Source of the DNA: an uncultured Pelagibacteraceae bacterium
GTDB taxonomy: Bacteria; Pseudomonadota; Alphaproteobacteria; Pelagibacterales; Pelagibacteraceae
Length of the DNA: 48,091 bases
Direction: 5' to 3'
Assembly: GCA_902572345.1 (NCBI GenBank)
Contig: CACGEW010000009.1
Span: forward strand, 1-48,091
Shown: piece by piece, positions 18,012-26,994 of the stretch
Layout of the letters: the number at the start of each line of letters is the position of its first letter
Position numbering within the stretch: position 1 is the stretch's first letter
Position numbers and translations under genes: made by a program
Notes under the pieces: generated by a model
The model's input: only the letters and a program-made list of their open reading frames with translations
Database searches by the model: none
Told to the model about the DNA's origin: nothing

Positions 18012-18824
18012 CTAAGATTTAATTTTATAACCTTTTTTATACAATAAGTAAGTAATAAACCAGCTAACGAAGCTTAATACTGATAAGTATATCAATCCAA
18101 TAAAAATTGATCCATCTGCTTTGCCAATAAAACTGTATCTAAAACCATCTATCATATAAAAAAATGGATTAGCTTTGCTTATAATTTGAAGAACTTCCGG
18201 TAATCTCTCTATTGAATAAAAAGTACCCGATAAAAAAGATAATGGAACAATCACAAAATTAGTTACCGTTGCCATATGGTCAAATTTTTCAGCCCATAAT
18301 CCTGCGATAATTCCAATATTTCCGAGAATGAAAGAGGAAAGTAAAGTAAATACTATAAGTAAAAGATAATTCGTGATCTCAATATCTATAATGAGTTTAA
18401 ATACAATGATGGAAACGATTGCTATCATCACACTTCTAGTAACTGCTGCAAGTGCAATTGAAATGGTAACCTCGGTTGCTGATAACGGTGCATAAAGTAA
18501 ATCAACTATATTGCCTTGTATTTTTCCAATCATGAAAGATGAGGATGAATGAGAAAATGACTGCTGTATTACTTGCATTGAAATCAACCCTGGCGCTAAA
18601 AAAGTTATAAAAGGTACGCCAAGCACATCTCCTCTATCTGCACCTATAGCTAGGGATAAAACAAGTAAAAAGAGTAAAGATGAAATAAGTGGAGAAAAAA
18701 TAGTTTGTATCCAAACAATTAAAAATCTTAAGACTTCTTTTTTATATAAAGTCCAAGCTCCAACCCAATTTATTAATCCAAATCTTCTCGATCCAATTTT
18801 ATATTTTTTTGTAATTTCAACCAT
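18012..18824 (-). CDS. ABC-2 type transporter permease
   Basis: A 270-residue inner-membrane permease of the ABC-2 family with about six hydrophobic segments (near 27-58, 70-90, 112-140, 147-172, 180-205, 235-262). Family features include FLAPGLISMQVIQQSF near 77-92 and PLSFLSGTFYSIERLP near 194. The cytoplasmic N-terminus is followed by NWVGAWTLYKKEVLRFL. The related YadH-type permeases pair with a separate ATPase, but no partner ATPase is next to it. It heads a unit with argD and argF, spaced by one base. The substrate is unknown. Confidence 0.85.
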   Translation of the reverse strand: MVEITKKYKIGSRRFGLINWVGAWTLYKKEVLRFLIVWIQTIFSPLISSLLFLLVLSLAIGADRGDVLGVPFITFLAPGLISMQVIQQSFSHSSSSFMIGKIQGNIVDLLYAPLSATEVTISIALAAVTRSVMIAIVSIIVFKLIIDIEITNYLLLIVFTLLSSFILGNIGIIAGLWAEKFDHMATVTNFVIVPLSFLSGTFYSIERLPEVLQIISKANPFFYMIDGFRYSFIGKADGSIFIGLIYLSVLSFVSWFITYLLYKKGYKIKS

Positions 18825-18960
18825 TGATAGTCTTATAACCTCTTATTAAAAAAACTGTGCACAACTAAAACTACTCACAGCTTTGCGGTCTTTTAATGTT
18901 TTAAACCCCAATATTATGTCCTAAGTTTTTCCTAATTACTAAATATTGTAATTATATACT
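18825..18960. other. Intergenic region between the ABC-2 permease and gcrA
   Basis: A 136-base divergent promoter region. TGTGCACAA (18856-18864) resembles a DnaA box on the minus strand, and CTGTG/CACAG are loose inverted repeats nearby. No GANTC site, terminator or small gene was seen. The sequence before gcrA is AT-rich and has no SD. Confidence 0.3.
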
Positions 18961-19458
18961 ATGAGTTGGACAGAAGAAAAAGTCGCGAAATTAAAAGAAC
19001 TCTGGTCTAAAGGCCATACTGCAAGCCAAATCGCTGAGGCTCTAGGTGACACCACACGAAACGCAGTTATTGGTAAAGCTCATAGATTAGATTTGGAGGC
19101 AAGAGCCCCATCGAAGCAATCTGGTCAATCATCAAATTCAAACAATAAACCGATAAGAAGAGGATCAGCCCCAACTTCTAGAAAAGCTAAATTTCAATCA
19201 ATATTATTAGATAAAAATTTTGAACCAGAAAACCCTAAGTCTTTAGAGGAGTTAACTGATCAAACCTGTAAATGGCCTATAGGGCACCCGAATGAAGAAA
19301 AGTTTTATTTCTGCGGAAGGAAACCTGAGGGCGAATTCCCATATTGTAAATTACACGTGCTATATGCATTTCAACCTAAGGGTACAAAAGAAGAGGTTCT
19401 TGATAAAGAAGATGACATTCCAGAATTTATTGAGAAAAAAGTTAAAGCCTCAGGGTAA
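18961..19458 (+). CDS. gcrA: Cell cycle regulator GcrA
   Basis: GcrA is an alphaproteobacterial regulator that binds sigma-70 RNA polymerase and activates genes depending on GANTC adenine methylation by CcrM. The 165-residue product opens with the helix-turn-helix segment SWTEEKVAKLKELWSKGHTA, then RNAVIGKAHRL near 36. A Ser/Asn-rich linker follows, and the C-terminal domain has CKWPIGHP...FYFCG...YCKLH near 98-128, as in the family. There is no SD before the ATG, so initiation may be leaderless. CcrM is not in this window. Confidence 0.95.
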   Translation: MSWTEEKVAKLKELWSKGHTASQIAEALGDTTRNAVIGKAHRLDLEARAPSKQSGQSSNSNNKPIRRGSAPTSRKAKFQSILLDKNFEPENPKSLEELTDQTCKWPIGHPNEEKFYFCGRKPEGEFPYCKLHVLYAFQPKGTKEEVLDKEDDIPEFIEKKVKASG

Positions 19459-19469
19459 TTCAAACTTAA

Positions 19470-19694
19470 ATGGAATTTATTAAAAAATACCTTAAGTGGT
19501 TAAGTACTTTTTTAGTATTAACAGGAATACTGCTTACCAATCTAAATATGTATCCTATTAATATTATGTTTCATGGTGCAGGGGTTGTAGGTTGGACGAT
19601 TGCTGGTTTTCTCTCAAAAGATAAAGCTATTCTTACAAACTTCGGATTACAAATACCTTTATTCTTAATAGGATTTTATCAATTAATTTTCTAA
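19470..19694 (+). CDS. Small three-helix membrane protein of unknown function
   Basis: A 74-residue hydrophobic protein. Three likely membrane segments: residues 10-28 (LSTFLVLTGILLTNLNMYP), 32-48 and 54-73. The first loop contains MYPINIMFHGAGVVGW, which looks conserved in character (His, Gly, Trp). It begins 11 bases after gcrA and is probably cotranscribed with it. Its 3' end overlaps the convergent phoB by 12 bases. I do not recognise a functional family with certainty. Confidence 0.75.
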   Translation: MEFIKKYLKWLSTFLVLTGILLTNLNMYPINIMFHGAGVVGWTIAGFLSKDKAILTNFGLQIPLFLIGFYQLIF

Positions 19695-20366
19695 AGAATA
19701 CCCTGCTGAACGAACAGTTCTTATTAAAGGTTTAGCTCCTTCAATATTTATTGATTGTCTTAATCTGGTAATATGAACATCCACTGTTCTAGATTCTACG
19801 TTTATATCGTCGCCCCAAACTTGTTCTAACAACTGCTCTCTTGAATATACTCTTTTTGGTTGCTTAATTAAAAAATCAAGTAATTTATATTCTTTAGGAC
19901 CTAAAGAAATTTCTTTTTCTTTCCTAAATACTTTCATAGACTCTCTATCTATTTTAAGATCTAAATAAGTAGCTTCTTCACTTACAATATTAGGTTTAAC
20001 TCTTTTCAATAGAGATTTTATTCTTGCCAACAACTCTGGGAAACTGAAGGGCTTAGTCATGTAATCTTCGGCACCAGTATTGAGTCCTTTGACTTTATCT
20101 TCTTCTTCACCTTTTGCCGTAAGCATTATAATGGGTATATTTTTTACTTTTTCATCTTGTTTTAAATATTGGCAAATTTTTATTCCTGATAAATCAGGGA
20201 GCATCCAATCTAATAAAACAAGGTCTGGTTTTTTTTCTTTAATTAATGAGAGGGCTTCTTCTCCGTTTGAGCTAGATGATACTTTGTATCCTTCTTTCTC
20301 AAGATTGTATGTAAGTAGAGTTAAAATTGGTTTTTCGTCTTCTACAACAAAAATATGGGCGCTCAT
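19683..20366 (-). CDS. phoB: Phosphate regulon response regulator PhoB
   Basis: PhoB, phosphorylated by PhoR under phosphate limitation, activates Pho promoters. The 227-residue protein has a receiver domain with acidic pocket VEDE (8-11), phosphoacceptor D53 in VLLDWMLPD, MLTAKGEE near 82 and the lysine in MTKPF near 103. It has a C-terminal winged-helix DNA-binding domain (GPKEYKLLDFLI, then SREQLLEQVWG and VDVHITRLRQSI). The start overlaps the phoU stop by one base at the end of the pst operon. Confidence 0.97.
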   Translation of the reverse strand: MSAHIFVVEDEKPILTLLTYNLEKEGYKVSSSSNGEEALSLIKEKKPDLVLLDWMLPDLSGIKICQYLKQDEKVKNIPIIMLTAKGEEEDKVKGLNTGAEDYMTKPFSFPELLARIKSLLKRVKPNIVSEEATYLDLKIDRESMKVFRKEKEISLGPKEYKLLDFLIKQPKRVYSREQLLEQVWGDDINVESRTVDVHITRLRQSINIEGAKPLIRTVRSAGYSLEN

Positions 20367-21061
20367 TAACTTTCTATAGGTTTACCTTTTGGTCTTGCTC
20401 CCTCAAGATATTCACCTTCGATTAAATAATAAAGAGACTCTGCGATGTTAGTTATGTGGTCTCCAGCTCTTTCTATGTTTTTTGTTACAAATAATAAATG
20501 AGTTGCCATTTCTAAATTTTTTTTGTCTTTTTGTAAATAAGTTGCAACTTCATTCATGGCTAAATTAGTCAAATCATCTACTTGTTCATCTTTTTTCCAA
20601 ATTTCAATTGCCTTATCTTTTGATTTATTGAGATAGGCGTCTAGAGCATCTTTTAATTGTTTTTGAACTAAATCACCTAGCCTTCTTAAACTTCCTATGA
20701 GTTCGTCAGGCAAATCTACTGGTAAAGGTTTTACCTTTTTAGCAACACTTTTAGCAAGATCTCCTATTCTTTCTAAATCGTGTGATATTTTCATTGTTGA
20801 AATAGTTATCCTTAAGTCTACTGCCATTGGAGCTCTTTTAACTAAAACAGTAGTAATTTGATTATCAATTACAGATCTCAATTCATTTATTTTTCCATCA
20901 TTTTTTACAATTTTATCAACTGAGTCTTTATCAACTTTAATTACAGCAGCCATTGCATCTGCCATTTGACTTTCTGTCAAACTTCCCATCATAACAAGAT
21001 TGTCATTTAAGCTTTGCATCTCCTCTTCGTATGATTTTACTGTATGGCCTGTTCCAGACAT
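20366..21061 (-). CDS. phoU: Phosphate signalling protein PhoU
   Basis: PhoU links the Pst transporter to PhoR and damps Pho signalling when phosphate is plentiful. The 231-residue all-helical protein has the two repeated three-helix PhoU domains, each with the metal-binding type motif: SHDLERIGDLAKSVAKK near 93 and VTKNIERAGDHITNIAES near 194. The ATG follows the pstB stop directly (TAAATG), and the stop overlaps phoB. Confidence 0.97.
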   Translation of the reverse strand: MSGTGHTVKSYEEEMQSLNDNLVMMGSLTESQMADAMAAVIKVDKDSVDKIVKNDGKINELRSVIDNQITTVLVKRAPMAVDLRITISTMKISHDLERIGDLAKSVAKKVKPLPVDLPDELIGSLRRLGDLVQKQLKDALDAYLNKSKDKAIEIWKKDEQVDDLTNLAMNEVATYLQKDKKNLEMATHLLFVTKNIERAGDHITNIAESLYYLIEGEYLEGARPKGKPIES

Positions 21062-21835
21062 TTATCCAAATCTCCCAGTTATATAGTCTTGTGTCATTTT
21101 ATTAGCCGGATTCTTAAATATTTTTTCCGTAGAATCTACTTCTATAATTTTTCCAAGATGAAAAAAACCTGTTTTTTGAGAAACTCTTACTGCTTGAGCC
21201 ATTGAGTGCGTAACTATTACAATTGTGTAACTTTTTTTTAAATCATCAATTAACTCTTCTATTTTTGCTGTAGCGATTGGATCTAAAGCAGAGCATGGTT
21301 CATCCATCAAAATCACTTCTGGATTGACCGATAGTGCTCTTGCAATACAAAGTCTTTGTTGCTGGCCTCCTGACAAACTTGTGCCTGGCTCATTTAATCT
21401 ATCCTTCACTTCATCCCATAGAGCTGCTTTTTTTAAACTTGTCTCAACTATGTTATCCATTTGATCTTTGTTCTCAGCAGCACCATGAATAATTGGGCCA
21501 TAAGCAATATTATCATAAATACTCTTTGGAAAAGGATTTGGTTTCTGAAAAACCATTCCCACTTTTTCTCTTAATGTAACTACATCAACATTTTTTTCAT
21601 TAATTTCAGCTCCGTCTATTTCAACAGAACCTTCTACCTTACAAATATCAATCACATCATTCATTCTATTAATGCATCTTATAAATGTTGATTTACCACA
21701 TCCTGATGGTCCAATTAACGCTGTTACTTCTTTTTGATTAATGTCTAAATTAATATTAAATAAGGCTTGTTTTTTTCCGTAGAAAACATTTAAGTTTTTT
21801 GCTTTTATTTTTATTTTTGAATTATTTAATTCCAT
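21062..21835 (-). CDS. pstB: Phosphate ABC transporter ATPase PstB
   Basis: Cytoplasmic ATPase of the PstSCAB phosphate importer. The 257-residue product shows Walker [10 protein letters not shown] near 37, the Q loop VFQKPNPFP near 94, signature LSGGQQQRL near 154, Walker [14 protein letters not shown] near 174 and the switch histidine in IVIVTHS near 206. It overlaps the pstA end by ten bases. Normal in every motif. Confidence 0.98.
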   Translation of the reverse strand: MELNNSKIKIKAKNLNVFYGKKQALFNINLDINQKEVTALIGPSGCGKSTFIRCINRMNDVIDICKVEGSVEIDGAEINEKNVDVVTLREKVGMVFQKPNPFPKSIYDNIAYGPIIHGAAENKDQMDNIVETSLKKAALWDEVKDRLNEPGTSLSGGQQQRLCIARALSVNPEVILMDEPCSALDPIATAKIEELIDDLKKSYTIVIVTHSMAQAVRVSQKTGFFHLGKIIEVDSTEKIFKNPANKMTQDYITGRFG

Positions 21836-23088
21836 TTTTTTTCAAATTTTTGTCTAAGATAAACAGCAATGAAATTCATTACAATAAGAAAGCCAAGTAA
21901 CATCATAATTGTTGCCGATGTTTTTTCCACAAATCCTCTCTCAGCTTGTTCAGACCATAAATAAACCTGTACTGGTAAAGATGCTGATGGATCAACCGGT
22001 GAACTTGGAATATCAACTACAAAAGCGACCATCCCGATAAGAATTAAAGGAGCGGTCTCTCCTAAAGCTTGAGCTAGACCAATTATTGTTCCAGATAAAG
22101 TGCCTGGCATGGCTAGTGGAACAACGTGATGAAACACCGTCTGAAATTTTGAAGCTCCAACTGATAACGCTGCTTCTCTTATCGAAGGTGGAACTGCTTT
22201 TAATGATGCTCTGCACGGAATTATTATTCTCGGTAAAGTCATTAGAGATAATGTAATTCCTGCAACTAATGGGGTAGACCTAGGAAATTCCATTACACTT
22301 AATAATATTCCCAAACCTAAAAGGCCATAAACTATCGAAGGCACTGCTGCTAAATTATTAATATTTATTTCAATAAAGTCGGTTATCTTATTTTTTGGAG
22401 CAAATTCTTCCAAATAAATTGAGGCCATTATTGCTATTGGAAAAGACAAGACTAAACAAATTATAATTGTGAAAAATGATCCCATTAACGAACCTCCAAT
22501 ACCAGCTAACTCAGGATCTCTAGAGTCTCCTTTAGTAAAAAGATAATTATTAAACTTTTTGTTAATTTTTTCTTTTTCAACCAAATTGTCATAAATATTT
22601 AATTGATAATTACTAACTCGTCTTCGGTCCTCCGGTAAATCTCGAGGAAAATTTCCTTTATTGAGTTGATCGATATCATCAGAGGCTGTGATTTTTACTG
22701 GAACAACTTGATCAATTTTATTTGGGTTTTTAATTAAAAAATCTTTAATCTCAAACTCATAATCAGGACTAAACAATCTTAAAATCTGCCTTTCTTCTTT
22801 AGAGTCTTTTGCAGGATATATTTTTAAAAGGCTTTCCACTGCTAAATCATAGAAATCTGCATCTTTGAGAGAATTTTGATTAATTGGACTATCTAATTCT
22901 AGAAGAGACGAGTCGTAGTTTACTTCCACCTCTATCATTGTTCTGCTGAAAGCTGAACTTCCCTTAGAAAAAATATTTTGAACAAGAATTAATACAAAGA
23001 TAACTGCTAGGCTTACAGAGATTAAGCCGTACATCTTAAATCTCTTTTCTGCTCTATATCTTTTTTTTAATCTTTGTTCTTTAGTCAT
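21826..23088 (-). CDS. pstA: Phosphate ABC transporter permease PstA
   Basis: Inner-membrane permease of the phosphate importer. The ATG at 23088 is chosen (420 residues); a TTG eight codons upstream is less likely. After a basic cytoplasmic start there is one membrane helix (near 25-40), then a periplasmic domain of about 170 residues, then the binding-protein-dependent transport core (near 205-415) with the EAA-type loop [23 protein letters not shown]. The long form is usual in alphaproteobacteria. It overlaps the pstC 3' end by eight bases. Confidence 0.94.
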   Translation of the reverse strand: MTKEQRLKKRYRAEKRFKMYGLISVSLAVIFVLILVQNIFSKGSSAFSRTMIEVEVNYDSSLLELDSPINQNSLKDADFYDLAVESLLKIYPAKDSKEERQILRLFSPDYEFEIKDFLIKNPNKIDQVVPVKITASDDIDQLNKGNFPRDLPEDRRRVSNYQLNIYDNLVEKEKINKKFNNYLFTKGDSRDPELAGIGGSLMGSFFTIIICLVLSFPIAIMASIYLEEFAPKNKITDFIEININNLAAVPSIVYGLLGLGILLSVMEFPRSTPLVAGITLSLMTLPRIIIPCRASLKAVPPSIREAALSVGASKFQTVFHHVVPLAMPGTLSGTIIGLAQALGETAPLILIGMVAFVVDIPSSPVDPSASLPVQVYLWSEQAERGFVEKTSATIMMLLGFLIVMNFIAVYLRQKFEKKWN

Positions 23089-24460
23089 ATTTTTCTCTAT
23101 ATTTTTTAACAACTCTTAATGCGATATAATTTAAAATTAGTGTTGCGATAAATAATGTTAATCCTAAAGCGAATGCAGCTTGTGTTTTAGGGCTATCAAA
23201 TTCTTGGTCTCCCACCAATATCATTACAATTTGAGTTGTGATGGTTGTAGTGGACTCAAGAGGATTTATTGTTAGATTTGCAGCTAAACCTGCAGCCATC
23301 ACTACGATCATAGTTTCTCCAATAGCTCTTGAGACCGCTAAAAGAATAGATCCAATTATTCCTGGTAGAGCTGCTGGTATTACAACTTTTTTAATAGTTT
23401 CAGATTTTGTAGCACCAATCGCGTAAGAACCCTCTCTTAAAGATTGCGGAACTGAATTTATAACATCATCAGATAAAGAAGATATGTAAGGAATAATCAT
23501 TACTCCCATGATTAATCCAGCTGCTAGTGCACTTTCTGATGAAACAGTAAGACCCAAACTCTCACCAAGCGTTCTAAAGAAAGGTCCAACAGTTAAAGCA
23601 GCAAAAAAACCGTAAACCACAGTTGGTATGCCAGCTAAGATTTCAATAATTGGTTTAGAATACTTTCTTACTTTTGTTGAAGCATATTCAGCTAAATATA
23701 TTCCAGAAAATAAACCTATTGGTACGGCAACACACATAGCAATTAAAGCGATGAATGCAGTACCTGCAAATAAAGGCACAGAACCAAAAGCATCTTGAAG
23801 CTCTAAAAGTTCTTCAGGAGTTATAGCAGATGCATCTCTTACGAAAGCACGTTGGGGGCTCCAAGAGGTACCAAATATAAATTCAAATATGTTTATCGTA
23901 GAAAAAAACTTTAGGCTTTCAAATAACAGAGATACAATTATCCCTACTGTTGTCAAAATTGCTACTAAAGAAGAGGTAAATAATAAAACTTTTAGTATTA
24001 TCTCAACATCATCTCTGGCTTTATTGTTTTTTTGAATTTTTCTGTATGCAAAAGTTAGAGAGCCAATTAACGCAGCAGCTATAATTACAATTTTTGAATT
24101 TTGGGCAATAATATTAATTGATGAGTACTTAATTGAAGCTGCTTTAATTTCATTTGTTATTTCACCTGAAAAATTTCCATTAAAAAATGATAATGTTTGC
24201 TCATAAAATAAGTCTTTAGACTCAATTTGAGGAAAATTATTAAGTATCAAAACTTTGATGATTGCGGGTTCAAACAGTGACCAACATCCAAATATAATTA
24301 AGGCCGGTAAGCCACACCATAGAGATAAATAATAACCATAATAAGCGGGAAGGGCTTTTAATTTAATATTTTGAGTAACTAACTTACGAGCTTCAGATCT
24401 ACCAAAAAAATAACTAGAAAGGCAGAGAATTAAAATTACTCCCGCAATTAAAGAATTCAT
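23081..24460 (-). CDS. pstC: Phosphate ABC transporter permease PstC
   Basis: Second permease of the Pst importer. The 459-residue protein has an extended N-terminal half with membrane helices near 3-18, 44-68 and 125-145 and an intervening periplasmic part. The transport core follows from about residue 225 and contains the EAA loop LREGSYAIGATKSETIKKVVIPAALPG near 343-369. Length fits the long alphaproteobacterial form. The gene follows pstS after a terminator-like hairpin. CTGTAAC, a Pho-box half-like element, occurs about 25 bases before its start. Confidence 0.95.
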   Translation of the reverse strand: MNSLIAGVILILCLSSYFFGRSEARKLVTQNIKLKALPAYYGYYLSLWCGLPALIIFGCWSLFEPAIIKVLILNNFPQIESKDLFYEQTLSFFNGNFSGEITNEIKAASIKYSSINIIAQNSKIVIIAAALIGSLTFAYRKIQKNNKARDDVEIILKVLLFTSSLVAILTTVGIIVSLLFESLKFFSTINIFEFIFGTSWSPQRAFVRDASAITPEELLELQDAFGSVPLFAGTAFIALIAMCVAVPIGLFSGIYLAEYASTKVRKYSKPIIEILAGIPTVVYGFFAALTVGPFFRTLGESLGLTVSSESALAAGLIMGVMIIPYISSLSDDVINSVPQSLREGSYAIGATKSETIKKVVIPAALPGIIGSILLAVSRAIGETMIVVMAAGLAANLTINPLESTTTITTQIVMILVGDQEFDSPKTQAAFALGLTLFIATLILNYIALRVVKKYREKYD

Positions 24461-24522
24461 GATCTTTATGTAGACGAGTAATGTTACAGATTTGTTAAAT
24501 ATTTAAACTTAGAATTGAGAAT

Positions 24523-24553
24523 AAAAAAAAAGGCCGAATAATCGGCCTTTTTT
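24523..24553 (-). terminator. Terminator / attenuator between pstS and pstC
   Basis: GGCCGA (24532-24537) pairs with TCGGCC (24542-24547) around an ATAA loop; flanking A and T runs extend the stem and give a T tract on both strands. It sits 16 bases past the pstS stop, so it can partly end transcripts and raise the PstS level relative to the membrane components. Confidence 0.88.
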
Positions 24554-24569
24554 CATTAATTAACAACTT

Positions 24570-25586
24570 TTACTTGAGGGCAATTGTAACTAAGTCTTTT
24601 GCTGCAGTTCTAGTAACTTTATATTTGTCACTAGCTAGTGGCACTAATCCAATATCAGTTAAGTAACCTCTAGATCCCATAGCTTTTTTTGAAGTGAATG
24701 CATCTAAAAATTCTTTTAGACCAGGGACTACTCCAACATGAGCTTTCTTTGCATAAAAGAATAATGGTCTTGCTATTGGATAAGAATAATCTTGAATTCC
24801 TTCTAATGAAGGTTTTACTCCATTTATAGCTGCTGCTTTAATTTTATCTTTGTTTGCTAAATAATAGCTGTAACCAAAGAAACCGTAAGCGTCAGGATTA
24901 GCTGCAAGTTTTTGTACGATTAGAGTATCGTTTTCACCTGCTTCAACTGCGAAACCATCTTCTCTCATTTTTGCACATTCTTTTTTAGCTTTATCACCAA
25001 ATAGTGATTTAGCTGCTTTTGAACACCCTTTGTTCATTACTAATGAATTCCAAGCATCTCTTGTTCCAGATGTTGGGGGTGCAATTAAGATTTCGATTTT
25101 TTTGCTAGGTAAACTTGCATCTATATCACTCCATTTTTTATATGGGTTTTCTACTAATTTACCATTAACATCTACTTTTGCTGCTAGAGCTCTCCAAAGT
25201 TGCTCTTTTGTGAAATTTGCGTCAGGTGATTTTACTGAGTGAGAAAATGTTATACCATCATTTCCTACTACTACTTCGATTATATCTTTTACACCATTTT
25301 TTTCACATAATGCCTTTTCTTTAGATTTAATTGCTCTTGAAGCGTTAGTGATATCTGGGTGATTTACTCCAATACCAGCACAAAATAATTTCATTCCACC
25401 ACCAGTACCTGTACTTTCAATTACTGGAGTTTTAAAACTACCTTGTTTTCCAAATTTCTCAGCAACTACTGTTGCATATGGATAAACTGTTGAAGAACCT
25501 ACAATTTTGATTTGATCTCTTGCTTGCGCGTATGAAGCAAAAGAAAGGATAGCAATAACTGCTACTATGTTTTTTATAATTTTCAT
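24570..25586 (-). CDS. pstS: Periplasmic phosphate-binding protein PstS
   Basis: Binds phosphate in the periplasm for the PstCAB importer. The ATG at 25586 is chosen as it follows a strong SD (AAGGAG, seven bases before); an upstream ATG at 25607 is not needed. The 338-residue protein has a signal peptide (KIIKNIVAVIAILSFASYAQA, cleavage near residue 22), then GSSTVYPYATVVAE, SRAIKSKE and the phosphate-site TSGTRDAWNSLV near 172. A Pho-box-like element lies 66-83 bases upstream. Separated from pstC by a terminator. Confidence 0.97.
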   Translation of the reverse strand: MKIIKNIVAVIAILSFASYAQARDQIKIVGSSTVYPYATVVAEKFGKQGSFKTPVIESTGTGGGMKLFCAGIGVNHPDITNASRAIKSKEKALCEKNGVKDIIEVVVGNDGITFSHSVKSPDANFTKEQLWRALAAKVDVNGKLVENPYKKWSDIDASLPSKKIEILIAPPTSGTRDAWNSLVMNKGCSKAAKSLFGDKAKKECAKMREDGFAVEAGENDTLIVQKLAANPDAYGFFGYSYYLANKDKIKAAAINGVKPSLEGIQDYSYPIARPLFFYAKKAHVGVVPGLKEFLDAFTSKKAMGSRGYLTDIGLVPLASDKYKVTRTAAKDLVTIALK

Positions 25587-25651
25587 ATTTGTCTCCTTTT
25601 TAAACATAAACGAGACTTAAACTTTCAAGGTTATTGATTTATTAAACAAAT

Positions 25652-25669
25652 ATTAAATTTTTGTTACAG
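25652..25669 (-). promoter_or_regulatory. Pho-box-like PhoB site before pstS
   Basis: On the minus strand the 18-base sequence is CTGTAACAAAAATTTAAT. The first half fits one accepted form of the 7-base Pho repeat (CTGTMAY), the 4-base spacer is AT-rich as expected, and the second half matches at five of seven positions. It lies in the only noncoding gap of this regulon's core, 66 bases before the pstS start. Confidence 0.6.
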
Positions 25670-25692
25670 ACCTAACTTTTTAGTTGAATTTC

Positions 25693-26724
25693 TTAAATAG
25701 TTGGAAAATTTAGGGATATTTCAGTGCCTTTATTGATCTCACTTGAAATGGTCATTTCAGCTCTATGCTGGTTAACTATGTGCTTTACAATTGCTAAACC
25801 TAAGCCAGTTCCACCCACTTCTTTGCTTTTAGCTGGATCAACTCTAAAAAACCTTTCTGTGACTTGCGGTATATTCTCTTTTGATATGCCAATACCCTGG
25901 TCTTTAATCGTTACTAAAAAATTTTTATTTTCTGATTTAGTAGTGATTGTAATTTTTTTATTTTTTTCACTATATTTTATTCCATTATCTATAAGATTGT
26001 TAAAAACTTCTATTAAACGATTTCTGTCACCATTAATTTTTACATTTTTCGACTCTCGCTCAAATTGACATTCAATATTGTTTTTCTTTAAAATTTCTTG
26101 ATGAAGCTCAATAGAATGCGAGATAATATCATTTAAATTTACTTTTTCATTTGGTCTAATATGTTCCTGAAGTTCGATTCTAGATAGTGATAAAAGATCA
26201 TTAACAATATTTTCCATTCTAGAAGTTTGTTGAAGTACTACAGGTAGTATTTTTTTTTGACTTTCGGGATCTTTAGCTGCATGCCCGTTATTTATAGTTT
26301 CGAGTCCTAACTTAATACTTTGTAGTGGAGTTCTAAGTTCATGGGAAACATTAGCAACAAAATCAGATTTTAATTTTTGAACTTTAATAATATCTGTCAA
26401 ATCTTTAAAAAAGATTACTACTGAGTTACTGTCTTCAAGTAAATTACTTGGCCCTGGCATCACGCTAACTTTAAAAAATTGGAAATTCGGTTTTTTAATT
26501 TCTATATCTAAAATTCCACTTTTATTATTTTCTAAAGAATCATCGATTTGACTTAACAAACTTGGATCTCTTACAATACTTGAGATATTTTGATTTACTA
26601 TGCTTGATCCAAAATGATTTTTTGCTGCTTTATTAGCGTAACCTATTGATTTAAATTTATCTATTATTAAAACTTGATCTGGTAAATCTTCTAAAAATTT
26701 TATTTCCTTTAATGATTCATTCAT
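25693..26724 (-). CDS. phoR: Phosphate regulon histidine kinase PhoR (without membrane segment)
   Basis: PhoR phosphorylates PhoB. The 343-residue protein has a PAS domain (about 10-110), then the dimerisation and phosphoacceptor segment FVANVSHELRTPL with H128, and the ATPase domain: N box FNNLIDNGIKYSE near 231, DQGIGISKENI near 270 and GGTGLGLAIVKHIV near 301. It has no transmembrane segment, whereas PhoR proteins normally begin with one or two. An 80-residue membrane protein gene overlaps its start by eight bases, in a different frame, and may supply the anchor. The pst operon lies immediately downstream with its own site. Confidence 0.93.
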   Translation of the reverse strand: MNESLKEIKFLEDLPDQVLIIDKFKSIGYANKAAKNHFGSSIVNQNISSIVRDPSLLSQIDDSLENNKSGILDIEIKKPNFQFFKVSVMPGPSNLLEDSNSVVIFFKDLTDIIKVQKLKSDFVANVSHELRTPLQSIKLGLETINNGHAAKDPESQKKILPVVLQQTSRMENIVNDLLSLSRIELQEHIRPNEKVNLNDIISHSIELHQEILKKNNIECQFERESKNVKINGDRNRLIEVFNNLIDNGIKYSEKNKKITITTKSENKNFLVTIKDQGIGISKENIPQVTERFFRVDPAKSKEVGGTGLGLAIVKHIVNQHRAEMTISSEINKGTEISLNFPTI

Positions 26725-26959
26725 CTTTATCTTTTTTATTATTTTGGATTTTTTCGTAAAGATCTTTTAAATCTTCTTCGGACAAATTTTTTCTATTTAA
26801 TTCATCTAGTATTTTTTCATCTTCTTGTTTGCGTTTTTCACTTTTTTGCTGCTCCTTTACATCGCCTCTTGCTTCAAATCCAGCTTTAATATGTTTTGCA
26901 GATACTAAAATTACAACAATAGCGATAAAAGCTGCTAGTGATAAAAACAACAAAGTCAT
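26717..26959 (-). CDS. Small membrane protein with coiled-coil tail, coupled to phoR
   Basis: An 80-residue protein with one N-terminal membrane helix (residues 2-20, LLFLSLAAFIAIVVILVSA) and a highly charged, probably coiled-coil cytoplasmic tail (about 35-80, rich in Glu, Lys and Asp). I do not recognise a named family. It overlaps phoR by eight bases (ATGAATGA) and shares its promoter, so the two are made together. The phoR frame lies at +1 relative to this one; loss of one base in the A6 tract near the end would fuse them. A role as the membrane partner of PhoR is an inference from layout only. Confidence 0.7.
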   Translation of the reverse strand: MTLLFLSLAAFIAIVVILVSAKHIKAGFEARGDVKEQQKSEKRKQEDEKILDELNRKNLSEEDLKDLYEKIQNNKKDKDE

Positions 26960-26965
26960 CTCTAG

Positions 26966-26994
26966 ATTATAGCTGATATTTAACGAGGTGTTAA
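26966..26994 (-). promoter_or_regulatory. Promoter of the phoR unit, with a palindrome in the spacer
   Basis: TTAACA (26994-26989), exactly 17 bases, then a perfect TATAAT (26971-26966). Transcription would begin at about 26959, the A of the start codon of the 80-residue gene, so the mRNA would be leaderless. ATTTAAC/GTTAAAT (26978-26984 and 26990-26996, 5-base centre) is a perfect palindrome that covers the -35 and half the spacer, a typical operator position. Confidence 0.68.

Noticed and set aside
18850-18890. Chromosome origin before gcrA (DnaA-box-like TGTGCACAA)
   Set aside because: Only one imperfect box, no box cluster, no AT-rich unwinding element of note and no dnaA, dnaN or hemE nearby.
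25587-25607. Earlier ATG for pstS
   Set aside because: The strong SD (AAGGAG) lies between the two ATGs and serves the one at 25586, and the signal peptide begins there.
26717-26745. Programmed -1 frameshift joining the 80-residue gene to phoR
   Set aside because: The A6 tract is preceded by T in the needed register, so tandem -1 slippage is not favoured; only a +1 event or one-base slippage would join the frames.
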